Source: Curvibacter gracilis ATCC BAA-807
GTDB taxonomy: Bacteria; Pseudomonadota; Gammaproteobacteria; Burkholderiales; Burkholderiaceae_C
Assembly (NCBI RefSeq): GCF_000518645.1
Contig: NZ_KI912467.1
Span: forward strand, 271,960-335,959
DNA length: 64,000 nt
Direction: 5' to 3'
In this document: positions 61,678 to 64,000 of the stretch, one piece after another
How positions within the stretch are numbered: position 1 is the stretch's first letter
How the letters are laid out: each line of letters starts with the position of its first letter
Program-made: the position numbers and the translations under genes
The notes under the pieces: generated by a model
Databases searched by the model: none
What the model saw: the letters and a program-made list of their open reading frames with translations, nothing else
Told to the model about the DNA's origin: nothing

Positions 61678-61932
61678 ATGACCGATCTGAATCCAATGCG
61701 CTCAGGGAACCAACACACCGCGGCCAGCGCCGCATCCACCACCTCCAAGGCCACGGCCCCCAACGAGCCCCCGGAGTGGGTGCACCGCTACCTCAGGCTG
61801 TCGCCGCGGCTGCGCCGGGGTTACCGCCGCTTTGTGGGCACGCTGCCTGATGGGCCGCAGCGCCTGCAGGATCTGGACGAGGAAATCAGCCAATGGCCTG
61901 CTGATATCGGCGATGGCGGTACAGAAGACTGA
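61678..61932 (+). CDS. Hypothetical protein
   Basis: An 84-residue frame with a low-complexity Thr/Ala/Ser start and a helical, Arg-rich second half (YLRLSPRLRRGYRRFVG) ending acidic (QRLQDLDEEISQWP). I do not recognise it. Third codon positions are GC-rich, which supports coding, but no ribosome site precedes the ATG. Confidence 0.4.
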   Translation: MTDLNPMRSGNQHTAASAASTTSKATAPNEPPEWVHRYLRLSPRLRRGYRRFVGTLPDGPQRLQDLDEEISQWPADIGDGGTED

Positions 61933-61980
61933 AAACAAGTGCTTTGGCAAGACCAGGCGCGCTGCAGAGTGCCCCATTCA

Positions 61981-62316
61981 TCAAGCAGGGGCCAACATCA
62001 ATTGACCGACGCCGGTCTTCGCAGGCCGGACAGTGATTTCGATGTCATATCCCAGACGTGCCAGGCAATCCATCAACTTGCGCTCAGACAGGTTGCTGAA
62101 GTCGCCGCGCATCATGTCCGACACTTTGGGCTGGGTGATGCCCATGCGTTTGGCGGCTTGCTGCTGTGTCAGCCCCTGGGCTTGCATGGCCCGGCGGATC
62201 TCGATGACAAGAGCGGTTTTGAACTTGAGTTTTTCAGGGGTGGCCAGCTTCAGGTCTGAAAAGACATTGAAACATCCAAAGCACACCTCGTTGGCATCCA
62301 CATGCACAGCGTTCAT
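61981..62316 (-). CDS. XRE-type regulator, HigA-like antitoxin
   Basis: A 111-residue Cro/C1-type helix-turn-helix protein. The recognition unit is GLTQQQAAKRMGITQPKVSD, followed by MMRGDFSNLSERKLMDCLARLGYDIEITV, which is the pattern of COG5606-type antitoxins that pair with HigB/Gp49-type toxins. AAGGAG lies 8 bases before the ATG at 62316. A toxin-like frame directly upstream, with its stop overlapping this ATG, has no start, so the antitoxin is an orphan. Confidence 0.75.
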   Translation of the reverse strand: MNAVHVDANEVCFGCFNVFSDLKLATPEKLKFKTALVIEIRRAMQAQGLTQQQAAKRMGITQPKVSDMMRGDFSNLSERKLMDCLARLGYDIEITVRPAKTGVGQLMLAPA

Positions 62317-62474
62317 GCTCTCAACTCCTTCCGTTTCCGGTGATCTTGAATCCTGCGCGCCCACAGACCAAAGGCTTTTGGCAGATCAGCAAGCGCATAC
62401 CCAAACATCAACAAGCACCTGAAAGCGAAGTACAGAGCCCTTGGCCCGCCGCCATTGACCCAGCCCCGGCTGGG
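62313..62474 (-). pseudogene. Possible 3' remnant of a HigB/RelE-type toxin
   Basis: A 53-codon frame without a start codon ends in a TGA that overlaps the ATG of the XRE antitoxin (ATGA), exactly as in higBA modules. It reads GGPRALYFAFRCLLMFGYAL and ends AFGLWARRIQDHRKRKELRA, which has a faint likeness to the last two strands and final helix of HigB-type toxins. The 5' part is gone, and the frame begins inside the hairpin behind the alcohol dehydrogenase gene. The identification is tentative. Confidence 0.3.
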
Positions 62475-62478
62475 TCAA
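62455..62478. terminator. Perfect 11-bp inverted repeat downstream of the alcohol dehydrogenase
   Basis: TTGACCCAGCC (62455-62465) and GGCTGGGTCAA (62468-62478) are exact inverse complements separated by two bases. It lies 11 bases after the stop of the minus-strand alcohol dehydrogenase gene. It has no T-tract, so a terminator is probable but unproven. Confidence 0.5.
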
Positions 62479-62488
62479 CCGGCCCCCC

Positions 62489-63619
62489 TCACCCCTCCAT
62501 CATGATCACCTGCCGAATCGCCTCGCCCCGGGCCAGGCGGTCGAAGCCCAGGTTGATCTGGTCCAGGCTGAGGCGGCCGGTGAGCAACTGGTCGACCGGC
62601 AGTTTGCCCTGGCGGTACAGGGCCACAAAGCGGCCGATGTCGCGCCGGGGCACGCAGCTGCCCAGGTAGCTGCCCTTGAGGGTGCGCTCTTCGGCCACCA
62701 GGTGCCACACGGGGGTGCTGAGGTTCTGGCTGGACGCGGGCAGGCCCACGGTCACGGTGGTGCCGCCGCGGCGGGTCACGCGGTAGGCAAACTCCAGGGC
62801 GCGGGCCGAGCCCACCATCTCCAGCGCGTGGTCCACGCCGCCGCCGGTCAGCTCGCGCAGTTGCTCCACCGCGTTGTCGGCCCCGGCGTTGACCACGTCG
62901 GTGGCGCCCAGGCGGCGCGCAAAAGCCAGCTTGTCGTCGGCCAGGTCCACCGCCACCACGCGGCCGGCCCCGGCGGCCAGGGCGCCCATCACGGCCGACA
63001 GGCCCACGCCGCCCAGGCCCACCACGGCCACGCTCTGGCCAGGGCGCACCTGCGAGGTGTTGACCACCGCGCCCACCCCGGTCATGACGGCGCAGCCGAA
63101 CAGGGCCGCGATCTCCAGCGGCAGCTCGCTGTCGATCTTCTGCACGCCGCGCCGTGACAGCACGGCGTGCTGGGCAAAGGCCGACACGCCCACAAAGTGG
63201 TCCATGGGCTGGCCTTGCCAGGACAGGCGGCGCCCGCCGCCCAGCAAGGTGCCGGCCACATTGGCCGCGCCGGCCGGCTCGCACAGCACGGGGCGGCCTT
63301 CCGAGCAGGGGGCGCAGTGGCCGCAGCTGGGCACAAAGACCAGGATCACATGGTCGCCGGGCACCAGATCGGTCACGCCCTCGCCCAGGGCTTCCACCAC
63401 GCCGGCGGCCTCGTGCCCCAGCACGATGGGGGTGCGGCGCGGGCGGTCGCCGTTGATGATGGACAGATCGGAGTGGCACAGGCCGGCGGCCACCACCCGC
63501 ACCAGCACCTCGCCCGGGCCGGGTGGGGCCAGATCGACCTCGGTGACTTCCAGGGGACGGCTTTCGGCATAGGGGGCCGGCGCGCCGATGCGCGTGAGGA
63601 CAGCAGCACGGGTTTTCAT
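62489..63619 (-). CDS. Zinc-dependent alcohol dehydrogenase
   Basis: Medium-chain dehydrogenase of 376 residues. The catalytic zinc site is AAGLCHSDLS plus GHEAAGVVE, the structural zinc loop has four cysteines (CGHCAPCSEGRPVLC), and the NAD fold has VVGLGGVGLSAV. It resembles the AdhC/formaldehyde-dehydrogenase-like group, but the substrate is unknown. The ATG at 63619 overlaps the stop of the upstream transporter gene by 4 bases. A 7-codon upstream extension is possible but unnecessary. Confidence 0.9.
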   Translation of the reverse strand: MKTRAAVLTRIGAPAPYAESRPLEVTEVDLAPPGPGEVLVRVVAAGLCHSDLSIINGDRPRRTPIVLGHEAAGVVEALGEGVTDLVPGDHVILVFVPSCGHCAPCSEGRPVLCEPAGAANVAGTLLGGGRRLSWQGQPMDHFVGVSAFAQHAVLSRRGVQKIDSELPLEIAALFGCAVMTGVGAVVNTSQVRPGQSVAVVGLGGVGLSAVMGALAAGAGRVVAVDLADDKLAFARRLGATDVVNAGADNAVEQLRELTGGGVDHALEMVGSARALEFAYRVTRRGGTTVTVGLPASSQNLSTPVWHLVAEERTLKGSYLGSCVPRRDIGRFVALYRQGKLPVDQLLTGRLSLDQINLGFDRLARGEAIRQVIMMEG

Positions 63620-64000
63620 GGGTTCTTCACCAAAGAGCACTTGGACTTGGACAGCGGCTGGAAGGCCTGCTCGCCCGGGATGGTGGCCAGCACCTTGTAG
63701 TAATCCCAGGGCATCTGGGATTCGGCCGGCTTCTTGACCTGCACCAGGTACATGTCGTGCACCATGCGGCCGTCGACGCGCACCTTGCCGCCCTGGGCAA
63801 AGAAGTCGTTGATGGGCAGGGCCTGCATCTTGCGGGCCACGCTCAGGCCCTCATCGCCGCCCGCGGCCTGGATGGCCTTCAGGTAGCTGGTGACGGCCGA
63901 GTAGGTGCCGGCCTGGATCATCGAGGGCATCTTCTTCATGCGCTCGAAATAGCGCCGTGACCAGGCCCGGGTCTCAGGAGTGCGGTCCCAGTAGAAGCCG
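63616..64000 (-). CDS. ABC transporter substrate-binding protein, C-terminal part (cut by window edge)
   Basis: The last 127 codons of a periplasmic binding protein of the branched-chain amino-acid (LivJ/K) type. The visible part reads ERMKKMPSMIQAGTYSAVTS and onward, with RVDGRMVHDMYLVQVKKP and the family end PWDYYKVLATIPGEQAF. The N-terminal signal peptide and ligand site lie beyond the window. The stop overlaps the start of the alcohol dehydrogenase by 4 bases, so uptake and oxidation may serve one pathway. Confidence 0.8.
   Translation of the reverse strand, partial: GFYWDRTPETRAWSRRYFERMKKMPSMIQAGTYSAVTSYLKAIQAAGGDEGLSVARKMQALPINDFFAQGGKVRVDGRMVHDMYLVQVKKPAESQMPWDYYKVLATIPGEQAFQPLSKSKCSLVKNP

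Overview
The window is high-GC bacterial DNA with dense, short-spaced genes. Its content (PhaR and 3-hydroxybutyrate dehydrogenase, an OmpR/EnvZ pair, a Bug-type periplasmic binding protein, and the style of its non-coding repeats) points to a betaproteobacterium of the order Burkholderiales, most likely Comamonadaceae. No species call is possible from the sequence alone.

Layout. Positions 1-26.4 kb are mainly core housekeeping: phaR (cut by the window edge), tRNA-Val(GAC), relA with an alpha/beta hydrolase, bdhA, a SIMPL-domain protein, ompR-envZ, ispD-ispF, mfd, a COG3235 membrane protein, serB, an MFS carrier, a zinc-ribbon thioredoxin, a LuxR-type regulator beside an aldehyde dehydrogenase, an aldo/keto reductase, a DEAD-box helicase, an aminotransferase, an HDOD protein, nth, a DUF1294 protein and a transglutaminase-like protein. 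Positions 26.7-28.4 kb hold a CDF metal exporter and a methyltransferase.

Positions 28.5-37.4 kb form a catabolic cluster: a Bug binding protein, a CitE-like lyase, an MmgE/PrpD protein, a CaiB-type CoA-transferase, an acyl-CoA dehydrogenase and a MaoC/HTD2-like hydratase on the minus strand, with a divergent LysR regulator. The gene set and order match the itaconate catabolism cluster of Pseudomonas aeruginosa (CoA-transferase, hydratase, citramalyl-CoA lyase), with a Bug protein where that species has a TRAP transporter. A 1-kb non-coding element of nested inverted repeats splits the cluster.

Positions 37.5-43.2 kb hold a Bcr/CflA-like exporter, a small Spy/CpxP-like lipoprotein with its own two-component system, an SRAP (YedK/HMCES) protein that lacks the catalytic Cys2, and dusC.

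Positions 43.7-62.3 kb are an accessory region with a defence-island look. A WYL-domain regulator is followed by four closely packed dynamin-like GTPase genes (three have stop/start overlaps or very short gaps). A decayed WYL fragment, a fifth AT-rich membrane GTPase and a small zinc-ribbon protein come next. A convergent type I restriction-modification operon (hsdR-hsdM-hsdS) follows, then remnants of two toxin-antitoxin modules in which the antitoxin frame is intact but the toxin is broken. The multi-GTPase operon is the most interesting object in the window. An anti-phage or membrane-remodelling role is inferred from context only.

Positions 62.5-64 kb return to metabolism: a zinc alcohol dehydrogenase translationally coupled to an ABC-transporter binding protein cut by the right edge.
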